A stretch of DNA of 64,000 nt from Afifella marina DSM 2698 (GCF_900102695.1 NZ_FMVW01000011.1:20059-84058); one strand, 5' to 3'. Counted from the first letter of the stretch, positions 9,284 to 18,678 are shown. A program made the numbers and translations. The notes: generated by a model from the sequence alone, not told the origin.

Positions 9284-9291
9284 AGCCAGGC
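9270..9291 (+). terminator. Hairpin over the stop codon of the secreted protein gene
   Basis: A perfect 9-bp inverted repeat, GCCTGGCTC-GCTA-GAGCCAGGC, encloses the TAG stop. It lies between two convergent genes, where a bidirectional terminator is expected, but no T tract follows on either strand. It may stop transcription with help or protect the 3' end. Confidence 0.45.
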
Positions 9292-9300
9292 ACTTGAGCC

Positions 9301-11292
9301 TTATGCCGCGGCGGCCTGGGCTTCGCCGGCCGGGCGAAGGTCTGGCGGCGTCGCCTCTTCTTTGAGGCGACGGAGCGCTTCGTCGAGCGGCAGCGTCATC
9401 TGATCCTTCTGACCCAGACGGCGCAGAGAAATCGTTCCCTCTTCCGCTTCGCGGCGGCCGACGACGAGCATCGCCGGCACCTTGCCGACCGAATGCTCGC
9501 GGACCTTGTAATTGATCTTCTCGTTTCGGAGATCGGCAACGGTGCGAAGGCCCGCAGCCTTCAGCTTCTCCTCGACCTCGCGCGCATAATCATCGGCTTC
9601 CGAAACGATCGTCGCGACGACCGCCTGCACCGGCGCAAGCCACAGCGGCAGGCGCCCGGCATAATGCTCCAGAACGATGCCGATGAAGCGCTCGAAGGTG
9701 CCGAAGACGGCACGATGCAGCATCACCGGCCGATGGCGCTCGCCATCCTCTCCGACATAGGACGCGTCAAGCCGCTCCGGCAGCACGTAATCGAGCTGAT
9801 AGGTGCCGCACTGCCAGGTTCGGCCGATCGCATCGGTCAGGTGGAACTCGAGCTTCGGGCCGTAGAACGCTCCCTCGCCTTCGGCGATCTCGAACTCCAC
9901 GCCGGCCGCCGTCAGAGCATCCGCAAGGGACTTCTCGGCGCGATCCCAAGTCGCATCGTCGCCGGCACGGGTCTCCGGCCGGGTCGCGAGCTTATAGCGG
10001 ATATTGGTGAGGCCCATATCGGTATAGACGCGGGCAAACAGCTTCAGGAAGCGCTCGGTTTCGCTCACCACCTGATCGTCCGTGCAGAAGATGTGCGCAT
10101 CATCCTGCGTCATCTGCCGCACGCGCATCAGCCCATGAAGCGCGCCATGCGCTTCGTTGCGATGGCAGCAGCCGAATTCGGCCATGCGGATCGGCAGGTC
10201 GCGATAGGATTTGATCCCGTGCTTGAAGATCTGCACATGCGCCGGACAGTTCATGGGCTTGAGCGCCAGCCAGGTATCGACCTCGTCGGAGAGAACCGGC
10301 CCATCTTCTTCCGTATTCGGGGTCTGATCGGGAACCACAAACATGTTTTCGCGGAATTTCGACCAGTGCCCGGATTTCTCCCAGAAACTCGAATCGAGGA
10401 GCTGCGGGGTTTTCACCTCGACATAGCCATCCTCATCGAGGCGCCGGCGAATGTAGTCCTCCAGGACCCGCCACACAGCATAGCCCTTGGGATGCCAGAA
10501 GACCGACCCCTGCGCCTCTTCCTGCAGATGAAACAGGTTCATCTCGCGCCCGAGACGGCGGTGGTCGCGCTTTTCCGCCTCCTCGATCATGGTGAGATAG
10601 GCGTCGAGCTCTTTCTTGGAGGTCCAGGCGGTGCCGTAGATGCGCTGCAGCTGCTGGCGGCTGGAATCACCGCGCCAGTAAGCGCCGGCCAGTTTCGTCA
10701 GCTTGAAGGCGTCCCCGATGCGGCCGGTCGAATCCATATGCGGCCCACGGCACAGGTCAAACCAGTCGCCCTGGCGATAGATCTTGACGTTGTCACCCTC
10801 GGGAATCGCGTCGACGAGCTCGACTTTGAACTGCTCGCCCATTTCGCCGAAGACCCGCTTCGCCTCGTCGCGATCCCACACCTCTTTCGTGAAGGGGTGG
10901 TTGCGCGCGATGATCTCGCGCATCTTCGCTTCGATGGCAGTGAAGTCCTCGGTCGAAAACGGCTCCTGGCGGAAGAAATCGTAATAGAAGCCGTCCTCGA
11001 TCACAGGCCCGATAGTGACCTGCGTGCCAGGGAAAAGCTCCTGAACGGCCTCCGCGAGGACATGCGCGCAATCGTGACGAATGAGAGAAAGCGCCTCCGG
11101 ATCCTCGCGCGTGACAATCTTCACCGTAGCGCCTTCCGGCAGCTTGTCGGCGAGATCGGCGAGCTGACCGTCGACTTCGACGGCAACGGCTTTCTTCGCC
11201 AAAGATTTGGAGATCGACGCAGCGAGATCGGCACCGCTCGCCCCTTCGGGCAAGCTGCGCTCCTGGCCGTCGGGAAGTCTAATCCGGCTCAT
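9301..11292 (-). CDS. thrS: Threonyl-tRNA synthetase
   Basis: Class II synthetase of 663 residues charging tRNA-Thr. The TGS domain occupies about residues 1-62 ([14 protein letters not shown]), followed by the editing domain with [10 protein letters not shown], the [10 protein letters not shown] segment, the catalytic core with MNCPAH (zinc ligand Cys), [18 protein letters not shown] (motif 2) and a C-terminal anticodon-binding domain ([24 protein letters not shown]). ATG 11292 gives standard length; the frame stays open to 11475 but that stretch overlaps yidD and has no homology. It is the last gene of an iscU-like/yidD/thrS run. Confidence 0.97.
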   Translation of the reverse strand: MSRIRLPDGQERSLPEGASGADLAASISKSLAKKAVAVEVDGQLADLADKLPEGATVKIVTREDPEALSLIRHDCAHVLAEAVQELFPGTQVTIGPVIEDGFYYDFFRQEPFSTEDFTAIEAKMREIIARNHPFTKEVWDRDEAKRVFGEMGEQFKVELVDAIPEGDNVKIYRQGDWFDLCRGPHMDSTGRIGDAFKLTKLAGAYWRGDSSRQQLQRIYGTAWTSKKELDAYLTMIEEAEKRDHRRLGREMNLFHLQEEAQGSVFWHPKGYAVWRVLEDYIRRRLDEDGYVEVKTPQLLDSSFWEKSGHWSKFRENMFVVPDQTPNTEEDGPVLSDEVDTWLALKPMNCPAHVQIFKHGIKSYRDLPIRMAEFGCCHRNEAHGALHGLMRVRQMTQDDAHIFCTDDQVVSETERFLKLFARVYTDMGLTNIRYKLATRPETRAGDDATWDRAEKSLADALTAAGVEFEIAEGEGAFYGPKLEFHLTDAIGRTWQCGTYQLDYVLPERLDASYVGEDGERHRPVMLHRAVFGTFERFIGIVLEHYAGRLPLWLAPVQAVVATIVSEADDYAREVEEKLKAAGLRTVADLRNEKINYKVREHSVGKVPAMLVVGRREAEEGTISLRRLGQKDQMTLPLDEALRRLKEEATPPDLRPAGEAQAAAA

Positions 11293-11329
11293 GACAGCAA
11301 AGTCCGGGCCCATCGGCCCGCTCCATAGT

Positions 11330-11683
11330 TCAATCCGAAAAGCGTTCGGTGATGTGTCGGCCCGTCCATAGGCCGTAACGCCACGGCGTATACCAGCGGG
11401 CATTGTCGGGCAAGCGGGCTGGCACCGGGTCGAGCCCATTGCTGCCGAAAGGATGACACCGCGAGAAGCGGGCAAGCCCCATCCACAGCCCAGGCCAGGC
11501 GCCGAAGGTACGAATCGCCTCGCTCGTATAGTCCGAACAACTCGGCAGATGCCGGCAGGTGCGGCCCATGACCGAGGAAAGCGAAAGCTGATAAATCCTG
11601 ATCAGTCCGAGGAGACCACTGGCGACGGGCGAGAAACGCCGCGGCTTCAGCCGACCGCCTTCTGATCCTTCAGCCCTCTCCAT
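11330..11683 (-). CDS. yidD: Membrane protein insertion efficiency factor YidD
   Basis: A 117-residue protein with the YidD core: [31 protein letters not shown], then [17 protein letters not shown]. The three conserved cysteines and the SCSDY motif are present. YidD sits at the inner face of the membrane and assists YidC-dependent insertion. ATG 11683 gives a normal N-terminus with a basic amphipathic start. It lies four bases after the stop of the scaffold gene and 37 bases before thrS. This order recurs in Hyphomicrobiales from my knowledge of the group. Confidence 0.93.
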   Translation of the reverse strand: MERAEGSEGGRLKPRRFSPVASGLLGLIRIYQLSLSSVMGRTCRHLPSCSDYTSEAIRTFGAWPGLWMGLARFSRCHPFGSNGLDPVPARLPDNARWYTPWRYGLWTGRHITERFSD

Positions 11684-11687
11684 AGCG

Positions 11688-12185
11688 TCACGCGGCCTGA
11701 CCGGCGCCGGCCGCTTCACGGCCCTCTCCGCTCCCGAACGAGGACGGGTCTTCGTGACCCGCAGCCTCGATCTGATCGAGGGCATCGACGACGGCGTCGA
11801 ATGTCAGCATCGTCGAAGCATGCCGCGCCTTATAATCGCGCACCGGCTCCAGAAAACGGAGATCGGCCCAGCGTCCTTGCGGCGACGGCCCGTTTTCCTT
11901 GAGCATGGCGCGCATCTCCTCACGCACCTGCCGCAGCTCGTCGGGCGTCGAACCGATCACCGTTCGAGCCATGATGGAGGAAGAGGCCTGGCCGAGCGCG
12001 CAGGCCTTCACTTCGTGCGCGAAATCCGCGATCCGCCCATCCTGCAGCTTCAGGTCGACGGTGACCGTCGAGCCGCACAAGCGCGAATGCGCCTTGGCGC
12101 TTGCGTCGGGGTCGGCAAGCCTGCCGATCCGGGGAATGTTCCCTGCGAATTCCAGAATTCTGGCGTTATAGACGTCGTCGATCAT
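11688..12185 (-). CDS. Iron-sulfur cluster assembly scaffold (IscU/NifU N-terminal type)
   Basis: A 165-residue NifU-N/IscU-fold protein. Two of the usual cluster cysteines are visible, in RLCGSTVTVDL and VKACALGQASSSI; the third position reads RHASTMLTF instead of a cysteine, a variant common in this alphaproteobacterial branch. A charged tail of about 30 residues follows. Whether it builds clusters or has another role is not settled. It is the first gene of the minus-strand run with yidD and thrS, and is divergent from folE. Confidence 0.85.
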   Translation of the reverse strand: MIDDVYNARILEFAGNIPRIGRLADPDASAKAHSRLCGSTVTVDLKLQDGRIADFAHEVKACALGQASSSIMARTVIGSTPDELRQVREEMRAMLKENGPSPQGRWADLRFLEPVRDYKARHASTMLTFDAVVDALDQIEAAGHEDPSSFGSGEGREAAGAGQAA

Positions 12186-12308
12186 AGCTCACTCCGCTCG
12201 GGGGGTGGCCGAGCTTGGGCAAAATCATTACTTCGCCTTATATAGGTTCGACAGGCCGGCGTCACACCTCCACCCGAGAGCGGCCGGCACGTCTCGAAAG
12301 GACGCAAG

Positions 12309-12929
12309 ATGGACAGCACGTTGAAGCTCTTCTCCTCGGCCGCGGTGGCGGGTCGAAAGCCAAGCCGCGAGGAGGCAGAAGCTGCCGTGCGAACGCTGAT
12401 CGCCTGGCTCGGGGATGACCCCGACCGCGAGGGTCTGCGTGACACGCCGCGGCGCGTGGTTTCGGCTTATGAGGAGCTCTACGCCGGCTACCCTCAGGAT
12501 CCGGGGACGTTGCTCGCACGCACCTTCAAGGATGTGGGCGGCTATCACGACATGGTGCTGGTTCGCGATATCGCCTTCTACTCGCATTGCGAGCATCACA
12601 TGCTGCCGTTTTTCGGGCATGTGCATATCGCTTATTATCCGAACGACGGCGTCGTCGGCCTGTCGAAGATGGCCCGCGTCGTGGAAGCCTATGCGCGCCG
12701 CCTGCAAACGCAGGAGACGATGACGGCTCAGATCACCGATGCGCTCGAAAACGCGCTGAGCCCGCGTGGCGTCGCGGTGATGGTGGAAGCTGAGCATATG
12801 TGCATGTCGATGCGTGGCGTGCAGAAGCAGGGCTCGTCGACCATGACGTCGCGCTTCACCGGCCTCTTCCATGACGAGGCCGCCGAACGCGAAAAATTCC
12901 TCAACCTCGTGCGTCCGACAGGCCGCTGA
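12309..12929 (+). CDS. folE: GTP cyclohydrolase I
   Basis: Catalyses the first step of tetrahydrofolate synthesis, GTP to 7,8-dihydroneopterin triphosphate. The 206-residue protein has the zinc site in [12 protein letters not shown] and the second cysteine in [16 protein letters not shown], with [20 protein letters not shown] between them. Residues up to about 30 are a variable N-terminal extension. A purine-rich AAGGACGCAAG precedes the ATG. It is followed after 13 bases by hisI, so the two are probably co-transcribed. Confidence 0.96.
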   Translation: MDSTLKLFSSAAVAGRKPSREEAEAAVRTLIAWLGDDPDREGLRDTPRRVVSAYEELYAGYPQDPGTLLARTFKDVGGYHDMVLVRDIAFYSHCEHHMLPFFGHVHIAYYPNDGVVGLSKMARVVEAYARRLQTQETMTAQITDALENALSPRGVAVMVEAEHMCMSMRGVQKQGSSTMTSRFTGLFHDEAAEREKFLNLVRPTGR

Positions 12930-12942
12930 TCAAGAGACGACG

Positions 12943-13356
12943 ATGTCGATGAGGAACGATCAGGCAACGGCCTCTTCGGAGGCCGCCATCGAAGAGACGC
13001 GGGATTTCCGGCCCCGCTTCAACGAAGCGGGCCTCCTGCCCTGCATCACCCAGGATGCCGAAAGCGGCGACGTCCTGATGATGGCGTGGATGAACCGCGA
13101 GGCTGTCGATCTCACGCTCGCTACGGGTGAGGTGCACTATTTCAGCCGCTCTCGGAACTCCTTGTGGAAGAAGGGCGAGACATCCGGCGCCATCCAGAAG
13201 CTGATCGAGCTTCGGATCGACTGCGACCAGGATTGTCTTCTCGCACGCGTCGCGGTCGCAGATCGTGCCAGGACCTGCCACACCGGCCGCGGGGATTGCT
13301 TTTACCGCATCGCGGAGGCAACGCCCGACGGGCTCCGCCTCCGCATGCGCGATTAG
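12943..13356 (+). CDS. hisI: Phosphoribosyl-AMP cyclohydrolase
   Basis: Third step of histidine synthesis: opens the adenine ring of PR-AMP. The 137-residue protein has the family core LMMAWMNREAVDLTL, YFSRSRNSLWKKGETSG, the metal site DCDQDCLL, and TCHTGRGDCFYR. No HisE domain is fused, as usual in alphaproteobacteria. ATG 12943 is chosen since the frame upstream overlaps folE; ATG 12949 is equally possible. It follows folE closely on the same strand. Confidence 0.95.
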   Translation: MSMRNDQATASSEAAIEETRDFRPRFNEAGLLPCITQDAESGDVLMMAWMNREAVDLTLATGEVHYFSRSRNSLWKKGETSGAIQKLIELRIDCDQDCLLARVAVADRARTCHTGRGDCFYRIAEATPDGLRLRMRD

Positions 13357-13365
13357 GCGTTCCGA

Positions 13366-13794
13366 TCAGCCCTGCGTCACGTATTCCCGGATCGCCTCGG
13401 CCTCGTTCTGCACCTCGGCGATCCGCCGTTTGACCACATCACCGATCGACACGATCCCGACGAGTTTGCCGTCCTCCTCGACAGGCAGATGGCGAAACCT
13501 TTCGTTGGTCATCATCTCCATGAGGTCGTCGGTCGTATGATGCATGCGGCAGATACGCACGCGCGCCGTCATGAAATTCGCTACCGGCTGGCTGAGCGCA
13601 CCCGTTCCCTCGCGTGCGACGGCGGAAACGATGTCGCGCTCCGACAAAATACCTTTGATGGCCGCTCCCTCGGTCACGACGACCGCGCCGATACGATGTT
13701 CTGACAACATGACTGCGACTTCGTGCAGGCTCATCTGTGGCCTGCACGTCACGACGTCATTGCCTTTGCTCTCCAGCAATTGCCGTACATGCAT
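13366..13794 (-). CDS. Two-CBS-domain protein
   Basis: A 142-residue stand-alone CBS pair. Domain 1 (about 8-60) has the pattern MSLHEVAVMLSEHRIGAVVV and GILSERDIV; domain 2 (about 75-130) has TTDDLMEMMTNERFRHLPV and GIVSIGDVVK. Such pairs bind adenine nucleotides and report energy state, but partners are unknown here. A GGAGG lies seven bases before the ATG, and immediately upstream of that is an 18-bp tandem duplication. It converges on hisI with a nine-base gap. Confidence 0.93.
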   Translation of the reverse strand: MHVRQLLESKGNDVVTCRPQMSLHEVAVMLSEHRIGAVVVTEGAAIKGILSERDIVSAVAREGTGALSQPVANFMTARVRICRMHHTTDDLMEMMTNERFRHLPVEEDGKLVGIVSIGDVVKRRIAEVQNEAEAIREYVTQG

Positions 13795-13806
13795 GTGTAG
13801 TCCTCC

Positions 13807-13842
13807 CCGAATGCGGACATTTGCCCGAATGCGGACATTTGC
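13807..13842. repeat. Perfect 18-bp tandem duplication in the 5' leader of the CBS gene
   Basis: The unit CCGAATGCGGACATTTGC occurs twice head to tail (13807-13824 and 13825-13842). On the minus strand it lies just upstream of the GGAGG ribosome site of the CBS gene, ending 12 bases before its ATG. Nothing else of note is seen in the ~150-base gap between this gene and the rhomboid gene. Confidence 0.9.
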
Positions 13843-13943
13843 TTGGTCCGCTTATCAGTATCCTAGGGCGAGACGGCACAAGTTTGAACTCTTCTGAGAT
13901 TGAGTTTTCTCGAAGAACCAAGACCCCAGAGATCGCCGAGAGC

Positions 13944-14639
13944 CTATGAACGGGCTTCGTGTCCAACCGGGTCGAACAAGGGAAAAAGAAGAAGGCCTGC
14001 GAGAAATCCGCCGATATGGGCCTGCCAGGCGATCGCGCCTCCCACACCAGGGAGCATCTGTCCGCCGACACCAAACAAGAGATTGATGCCGAACCACATC
14101 AAAATGAAAAAGGCGGAGTAGGGATTGAGCAGGCTCGCTCTCAGCCCCGGATCCGGCACGAGGTAGGCGTTCGGATGGGTGCCGCCGCCCGCCAGAGGCC
14201 CACCCGGCGCGAACGCGAACCGTGCGGCCGCCGCCGTAATGCCAGAGACGCCGGCAGAGGCTCCGATGACGAGGGTCTCGTTCCCTGGCATTGCCAGAAA
14301 CTGCGCGAGCGCACCCGCGGCGATCGTCACCAGCAGCAAGAGGAGGAAGCGAGAGGTCCCGAAACGCCGCGCCACGGCACTCCCGAAGCTCAGCATCCAA
14401 AGAACGTTCACCCCAAGATGCAGCCAGTCGGCATGCAGCAGCGCATAAGTGAGAGGCGTCCAGAAGCAGGCGGCGATCCCTCCAGGAAGGAATTCGGCCG
14501 CCCCCGTGTAGCGTGCCGGCACGAAGCCAAACGTCATGAGCACCTCGACGTCGCTCTGGTAAGGCAACAGGGCGCGTATGACGTGCACGACGATCAGCAC
14601 ACCGACAGTCCATACGAGGACCGTCGGCAGGTTGAACAT
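13944..14639 (-). CDS. Rhomboid-family intramembrane serine protease
   Basis: About 231 residues with six likely transmembrane helices. Rhomboid landmarks are present: the HADWLHLGVNVLWM stretch in helix 2, the nucleophile motif GASAGVSG in helix 4, and the catalytic His in QAHIGGFLAGLL in helix 6. Cleaves transmembrane substrates in the inner membrane; the substrate is unknown. I choose ATG 14639 (MFNLPTVLVW), which has a GAACGAGAGAGA purine run just upstream; ATG codons at 14663 and 14705 would add 8 or 22 polar residues. It is divergent from the PilZ gene. Confidence 0.88.
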   Translation of the reverse strand: MFNLPTVLVWTVGVLIVVHVIRALLPYQSDVEVLMTFGFVPARYTGAAEFLPGGIAACFWTPLTYALLHADWLHLGVNVLWMLSFGSAVARRFGTSRFLLLLLVTIAAGALAQFLAMPGNETLVIGASAGVSGITAAAARFAFAPGGPLAGGGTHPNAYLVPDPGLRASLLNPYSAFFILMWFGINLLFGVGGQMLPGVGGAIAWQAHIGGFLAGLLLFPLFDPVGHEARS

Positions 14640-14855
14640 TCTCTCTCGTTCTCGTTCTGGCATGGGACGGGTCGCTTCTTCGGAGAAAGGCGAAAAGTGG
14701 AGCATCCGGGGGATGACGCCCCACCCCTTCGCAAGCACTGAGCGTCCGGGCAAGGAAAAGGCTTGGAAAAACACTGTTTATTTCTGCCACACACGCTTAC
14801 AGATGGTTAACTTGCACTATGATAGTTTTGCCACAGGCTCCTGGCTTCACGAGCA

Positions 14856-15521
14856 ATGACCATCGCTCCCACAGACACTGATGCACCCAAAGATACGGTG
14901 GAAATCACCGTGGAGGACCTCGAAGGCAATCGTCGTCAGCACGAGCGCGTCGAGGTCAACCTGCTCGGACGCTGCATGTTTGCGGATCAGCGAGAGAACC
15001 CTTGCGAGATGCGCAACGTGTCCGCCGGTGGGGCCGCGATCATCAGCCCCGCCAGAGGCAACGTCGGCGAGAAGATCATCATCTATGCCGAGCAAATCGG
15101 ACGCATCGAAGGCATCATCACGCGTCACACGCAAAATGGCTTCGCCATCACGATCACGGCTTCGGCACGCAAACGGGAAAAGCTCGCCAACACCCTCGCG
15201 TGGCTCGGACGCCGCGACGTGCTCAAGCTCCGCGATGACCGCCGCTCCGTGCGGCGGGTACCGGCCACCACGGAAACGCGGGTGACGCTGCCGGGTGGCA
15301 AGCAGATCGACTGCAAGATCATCGATATGTCGAAGACCGGCGCCGCGCTCGCCATTTCGGAGCGCCCGCCGATTGGCTCACGCGTGAACCTCGGCAGGCT
15401 GGGCGGCCGCGTCGTGCGCCATTTCAGCGACGGCGTCGCCATCGAATTTATGCGCATCATGTCGGAAGAAGAGATCGAGCAGATTATCGAGGAAGAGTTC
15501 TTCACCGACGGGAGTCTATGA
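14856..15521 (+). CDS. Tandem PilZ-domain protein (c-di-GMP receptor candidate)
   Basis: A 221-residue cytoplasmic protein with two PilZ-like units. The first (about 26-105) carries RRQHERVEVNLLGRC and NVSAGGAAI; the second (about 128-205) carries DRRSVRRVPATTETRV and DMSKTGAAL. The RxxxR and (D/N)xSxxG elements that bind c-di-GMP are readable in both, though the first arginine cluster is slightly unusual. An acidic tail EEEIEQIIEEEFF ends the protein. No effector domain is attached, so it probably acts by binding a partner. Confidence 0.9.
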   Translation: MTIAPTDTDAPKDTVEITVEDLEGNRRQHERVEVNLLGRCMFADQRENPCEMRNVSAGGAAIISPARGNVGEKIIIYAEQIGRIEGIITRHTQNGFAITITASARKREKLANTLAWLGRRDVLKLRDDRRSVRRVPATTETRVTLPGGKQIDCKIIDMSKTGAALAISERPPIGSRVNLGRLGGRVVRHFSDGVAIEFMRIMSEEEIEQIIEEEFFTDGSL

Positions 15522-15749
15522 CGCCGCTCTTTGCCGGGCTCCGCAACAACATCTTTTTAACCAGACCGACATTCGACTCTGATGTAAAAGCACTTCAACT
15601 TGCCGACAATTTCAGGAAAACTTCCTGATTTCAACCAAATGGTAGGCAGCGTAAAGAAGAGCTTGCCGAAAGTGTGAAACTCCGAAAGAACCGCTTAGCC
15701 CGCGCATAAGCCGCCGGCGATACGGTCTCTCAAAACGAGGGATCGCGAT

Positions 15750-16415
15750 ATGCGGTTGAACAGAGTGACCGGAACAATGCTTGGGGCAGCTTTTGCCCTC
15801 GCCGTTTTTGTGGCGGCACCGGCGGAGGTCCAGGCTCAACAAAAAAGCTCCGGTCTTGGCATCAGGATCACGGGCAGCATCAGCGCACCGGTCATGCGCA
15901 CGGGCCGTTATGCATCGCCGCCGATTGGACATCGTGCGTTCTGCAAATCGTTTCCGGGCGAATGCGTGGTTCATGGCGGCCGCTCGCCCTTACCGTTGAC
16001 GCCCTCGCGCTGGCAGGATCTGGTACGGGTCAACAATTACGTCAACGATACTGTCAAGGCAGTGACGGACGAAGAATATTATGGGCAGGAAGAAGTCTGG
16101 ACACTTCCGCAAGGCTACGGCGATTGCGAGGATTACGTCCTTTTAAAGCGCAAACAGCTCGTCGCACGCGGCTGGCCCACCTCCGACCTCCTGGTCGCCG
16201 TGGTTTTCGACGAAGTTGGCGCCGGCCATGCCGTGCTCGTGGTGCGCACCGATCGCGGCGACTACGTGCTCGACAACAAGGTCTCCGATATCCGCCTGTG
16301 GAGCGAAACCGGCTACCGCTACGTGAAACGGCAGGACATCGCGGATCCGAAGAAATGGGTCGCCATCGACGATTCCCGCTGGCAGCCGCTCGACGCCACA
16401 GGTCGCGTGCGCTGA
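15750..16415 (+). CDS. Transglutaminase-like cysteine protease (BTLCP/LapG family), periplasmic
   Basis: A 221-residue protein with a signal peptide (hydrophobic 8-28, cleavage likely after VQA near 30). The BTLCP catalytic triad is visible: Cys in GYGDCEDYVLLK (about 126), His in GAGHAVLVV (about 160) and Asp in YVLDNK (about 175). LapG, the characterised member, cleaves large surface adhesins under control of the c-di-GMP receptor LapD. No LapD or adhesin gene is adjacent; a PilZ gene lies 228 bases upstream on the same strand. Confidence 0.9.
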   Translation: MRLNRVTGTMLGAAFALAVFVAAPAEVQAQQKSSGLGIRITGSISAPVMRTGRYASPPIGHRAFCKSFPGECVVHGGRSPLPLTPSRWQDLVRVNNYVNDTVKAVTDEEYYGQEEVWTLPQGYGDCEDYVLLKRKQLVARGWPTSDLLVAVVFDEVGAGHAVLVVRTDRGDYVLDNKVSDIRLWSETGYRYVKRQDIADPKKWVAIDDSRWQPLDATGRVR

Positions 16416-16537
16416 ATCTGATCTAGCCAGCTCGCCTCCAAACTCTCCGGTTTCCAACCAGGCTCAGCGGCCGGTCCCTCAAGGAACCGCCCGGCGCTTT
16501 ATCGAGCTAGGATAGCCGGGCTCCGGACTGAAGCGCT

Positions 16538-17065
16538 CTATATTTCGCCAAGAGATTCCCGAAAGCGTCGACCGTTGTCGACATATCTCGCGGCCGATTC
16601 CCGCAGGCCTTCCTGCGCAGCCTCATCGAGCATGCGCACCACTTTCCCGGGAGAGCCGACGACGAGAGAATAATCCGGGATCTCCTTGCCCTCGGTGATG
16701 AGGGCACCCGCGCCGATCAGACAGAAGCGGCCGATCTTCGCGCCGTTCAGAACGATCGCGCCCATCCCGACGAGTGAGAAATCCCCGATCGTGCAGCCAT
16801 GCAGGATGGCGCGGTGGCCGATCGTGCAATCGCTGCCGATCGTGCAGGCAAACCCAGGATCGGTATGGATGACGCTGAGATCCTGGACGTTGGAGCGTGG
16901 GCCGACGGTGATCGGCTCGTTGTCGCCCCGCAAAACGGCGCCGAACCAGATGCTCGCGTCGTCACCCAGGCGCACGTCGCCGATCACGCTTGCGCAGGGC
17001 GCGATCCAGTAGGCGCCGCTCTCGGGCAGGTCAGGCTTCCGTTCTTTCAGACAATAAATGCTCAT
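16538..17065 (-). CDS. Gamma-class carbonic anhydrase family protein
   Basis: A 175-residue left-handed beta-helix trimer protein. Hexapeptide repeats run through most of its length, and the three zinc histidines are recognisable in [17 protein letters not shown]. Family members hydrate CO2 or act as acyltransferase-like proteins of unknown substrate. ATG 17065 overlaps the TGA of a possible small upstream ORF as ATGA. It is separated from the protease gene by 122 bases with no clear terminator. Confidence 0.92.
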   Translation of the reverse strand: MSIYCLKERKPDLPESGAYWIAPCASVIGDVRLGDDASIWFGAVLRGDNEPITVGPRSNVQDLSVIHTDPGFACTIGSDCTIGHRAILHGCTIGDFSLVGMGAIVLNGAKIGRFCLIGAGALITEGKEIPDYSLVVGSPGKVVRMLDEAAQEGLRESAARYVDNGRRFRESLGEI

Positions 17066-17286
17066 GTGCGGGCAGCCACCAGGAAACTGAGAAACATCGT
17101 GCCCGAACATGCGCTCCCCAGACCCGCCACGGCAAGCCCGAGGGCCACGATCTTTGGCGCAGCTTCCCTGCGACGCAAGGCGCCAAAGCACATCAAGGTG
17201 CACGTCGCGGTCGCTGGAAAGCTAACGTAACCGTCTCGGATGGGCCCAACGAGATACGGGCGGCCGCTCGCCGCGACCGCCCGCAT
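17062..17286 (-). CDS. Possible small single-pass membrane protein
   Basis: A 74-residue frame between the DUF3126 gene and the carbonic anhydrase gene. It has a basic centre ([13 protein letters not shown]) followed by a hydrophobic stretch of about 25 residues ([26 protein letters not shown]) that could span the membrane. Its TGA overlaps the ATG of the carbonic anhydrase gene, the kind of 4-base overlap seen for real genes in this genome, and third codon positions are GC-rich. No family is recognised and no strong ribosome site is seen, so this remains tentative; a GTG at 17292 is an alternative start. Confidence 0.35.
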   Translation of the reverse strand: MRAVAASGRPYLVGPIRDGYVSFPATATCTLMCFGALRRREAAPKIVALGLAVAGLGSACSGTMFLSFLVAART

Positions 17287-17315
17287 TTTCACGTCATGTT
17301 CGTCTGCGGCGGCCG

Positions 17316-17528
17316 TCAGGCGCGCAGGTCGAAATCCAGGATCGCCATCGAGAAGTTGTAGGAGAGATCCTCATCCTCATCGTCCCGGAAGATGAGGCCG
17401 ACGAATTCCTCGCCGACGAACACCTCCGCCGAATCGTCCTTCCGCGGCCGAGCCTTCACCTGGATCTTCTCGTTGTCGAAAAGCCTCTGCAGGTAGGCCT
17501 GGAGTTTTTTCAGTTCGTCGATGCTCAA
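17316..17528 (-). CDS. DUF3126 family protein
   Basis: A 70-residue protein matching the DUF3126 pattern: ELKKLQAYLQRLFDNEKIQVKARPRKDDSAEVFVGEEFVGLIFRDDEDEDLSYNFSMAILDFDL. The family is alphaproteobacterial and uncharacterised. No ATG is placed where the family begins; a TTG at 17528 gives MSIDELKK and has AAGGGTG six bases upstream, so I use it. An ATG at 17585 would add 19 residues without family similarity and run almost into cysE. Confidence 0.88.
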   Translation of the reverse strand: MSIDELKKLQAYLQRLFDNEKIQVKARPRKDDSAEVFVGEEFVGLIFRDDEDEDLSYNFSMAILDFDLRA

Positions 17529-17590
17529 CGCGACACCCTTTAACTTGGTTTGGCCCGTCCTGACATAACGAGGGGCCGATCTCAACCGGC

Positions 17591-18436
17591 TCAGCCGGAA
17601 ACGTCGTCGCTGCCCTGCTCCGCCTCGCGCAGGAGCTGATCCATGGAACGACCGGGTTCATCGCGGCCCGCTTTTCCAACGATTCGCGCCGGCACGCCCG
17701 CAACCGTCACCATCGGCGGCACCGGTTTCAACACGACCGACCCGGCCGCCACACGCGAGCAATGCCCGATTTCGATATTGCCGAGAACCTCGGCGCCGGC
17801 GCCGATGAGGACGCCGTGACGAATCTTGGGATGACGGTCCCCACAGGATTTTCCAGTCCCACCGAGTGTCACGTTCTGGAGGATCGAGACATCGTCTTCG
17901 ATCACGGCAGTGGAGCCGATCACGATACCAGTCGCGTGATCGATGAAGATCCCCCGTCCGAGAGGCACGGCCGGATGAATATCAACCTGGAAAACTTCCG
18001 AAGCCCGGCTTTGCAGGTAGAGCGCGTAATCCTTGTGACCTTGCTGCCAAAGCCAATGCGCCAGCCGGTGCGACTGGATCGCGTGGAAACCTTTGAAATA
18101 GAGCACCGGCTCAATCAGCCGTTCACATGCCGGATCGCGGTCATAAACGGCCATCAGATCGATGCGCAGAACCTCCGACAGTTCCGGCTGATCCTCATAC
18201 ATCTCACCGAAAGACCGGATAATTTGTCCTGTCGAAATGCCGGGATGGCGCAGCCTGTCACCGACACGATGGGCGACCGCATCCTCCAGCCGCGGATAGT
18301 TCAAGATCGTCGAATAGATGAAGGCGGCCAGCACGGTCTCGCGGGCGACAATGTCTTCGGCTTCGCGGCGAAGCTGAGCCCAGACCGGATCGACCGTTTC
18401 GGCTCCCGAGCTCAGGCGGGTTTGTTCGACAGCCAT
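17591..18436 (-). CDS. cysE: Serine O-acetyltransferase
   Basis: First committed step of cysteine synthesis: acetyl-CoA plus L-serine to O-acetylserine. The 281-residue protein has the alpha-helical N-terminal domain (about 15-150, with YKGFHAIQSHRLAHWLW) and the left-handed beta-helix with FQVDIHPAVPLGRGIFIDHATGIVIG and NVTLGGTGKSCGDRHPKI, which hold the catalytic His/Asp residues. Upstream lie about 240 bases without a gene or clear regulatory motif. DUF3126 follows within 65 bases and may be co-transcribed. Confidence 0.96.
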   Translation of the reverse strand: MAVEQTRLSSGAETVDPVWAQLRREAEDIVARETVLAAFIYSTILNYPRLEDAVAHRVGDRLRHPGISTGQIIRSFGEMYEDQPELSEVLRIDLMAVYDRDPACERLIEPVLYFKGFHAIQSHRLAHWLWQQGHKDYALYLQSRASEVFQVDIHPAVPLGRGIFIDHATGIVIGSTAVIEDDVSILQNVTLGGTGKSCGDRHPKIRHGVLIGAGAEVLGNIEIGHCSRVAAGSVVLKPVPPMVTVAGVPARIVGKAGRDEPGRSMDQLLREAEQGSDDVSG

Positions 18437-18678
18437 ATCGGCTCCTCTCGCTACGTCACGATCCGGTTGTCCGGCGCCCGGATATCTGGTGCGGCGCGCT
18501 CAGTTTGCCAGAGAGATCATGCAGGCTCTCTCTGCCGTCACCACCGCTCCCGCGGGCCACGCACCGTGTTATATAGCTTCCAATGAAAATCAGCATATGC
18601 TGGCCCGACCCGGGGTCAACAGCTCCCTGACATGATCGGCGCCGGTTCGCACCGTTTGCCCACCACTCTCGGACGCCG

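Noticed and set aside
9493..11328. Long open frame on the plus strand opposite thrS (611 codons).
   Set aside because: It is a GC-rich shadow of thrS; its translation is rich in Arg, Leu and His with no family motif, whereas thrS on the minus strand has every expected motif.
13855..14790. Minus-strand frame of 311 codons overlapping the rhomboid gene.
   Set aside because: Its sequence is Arg/Ser-rich without hydrophobic helices, while the other frame encodes a clear rhomboid with catalytic Ser and His.
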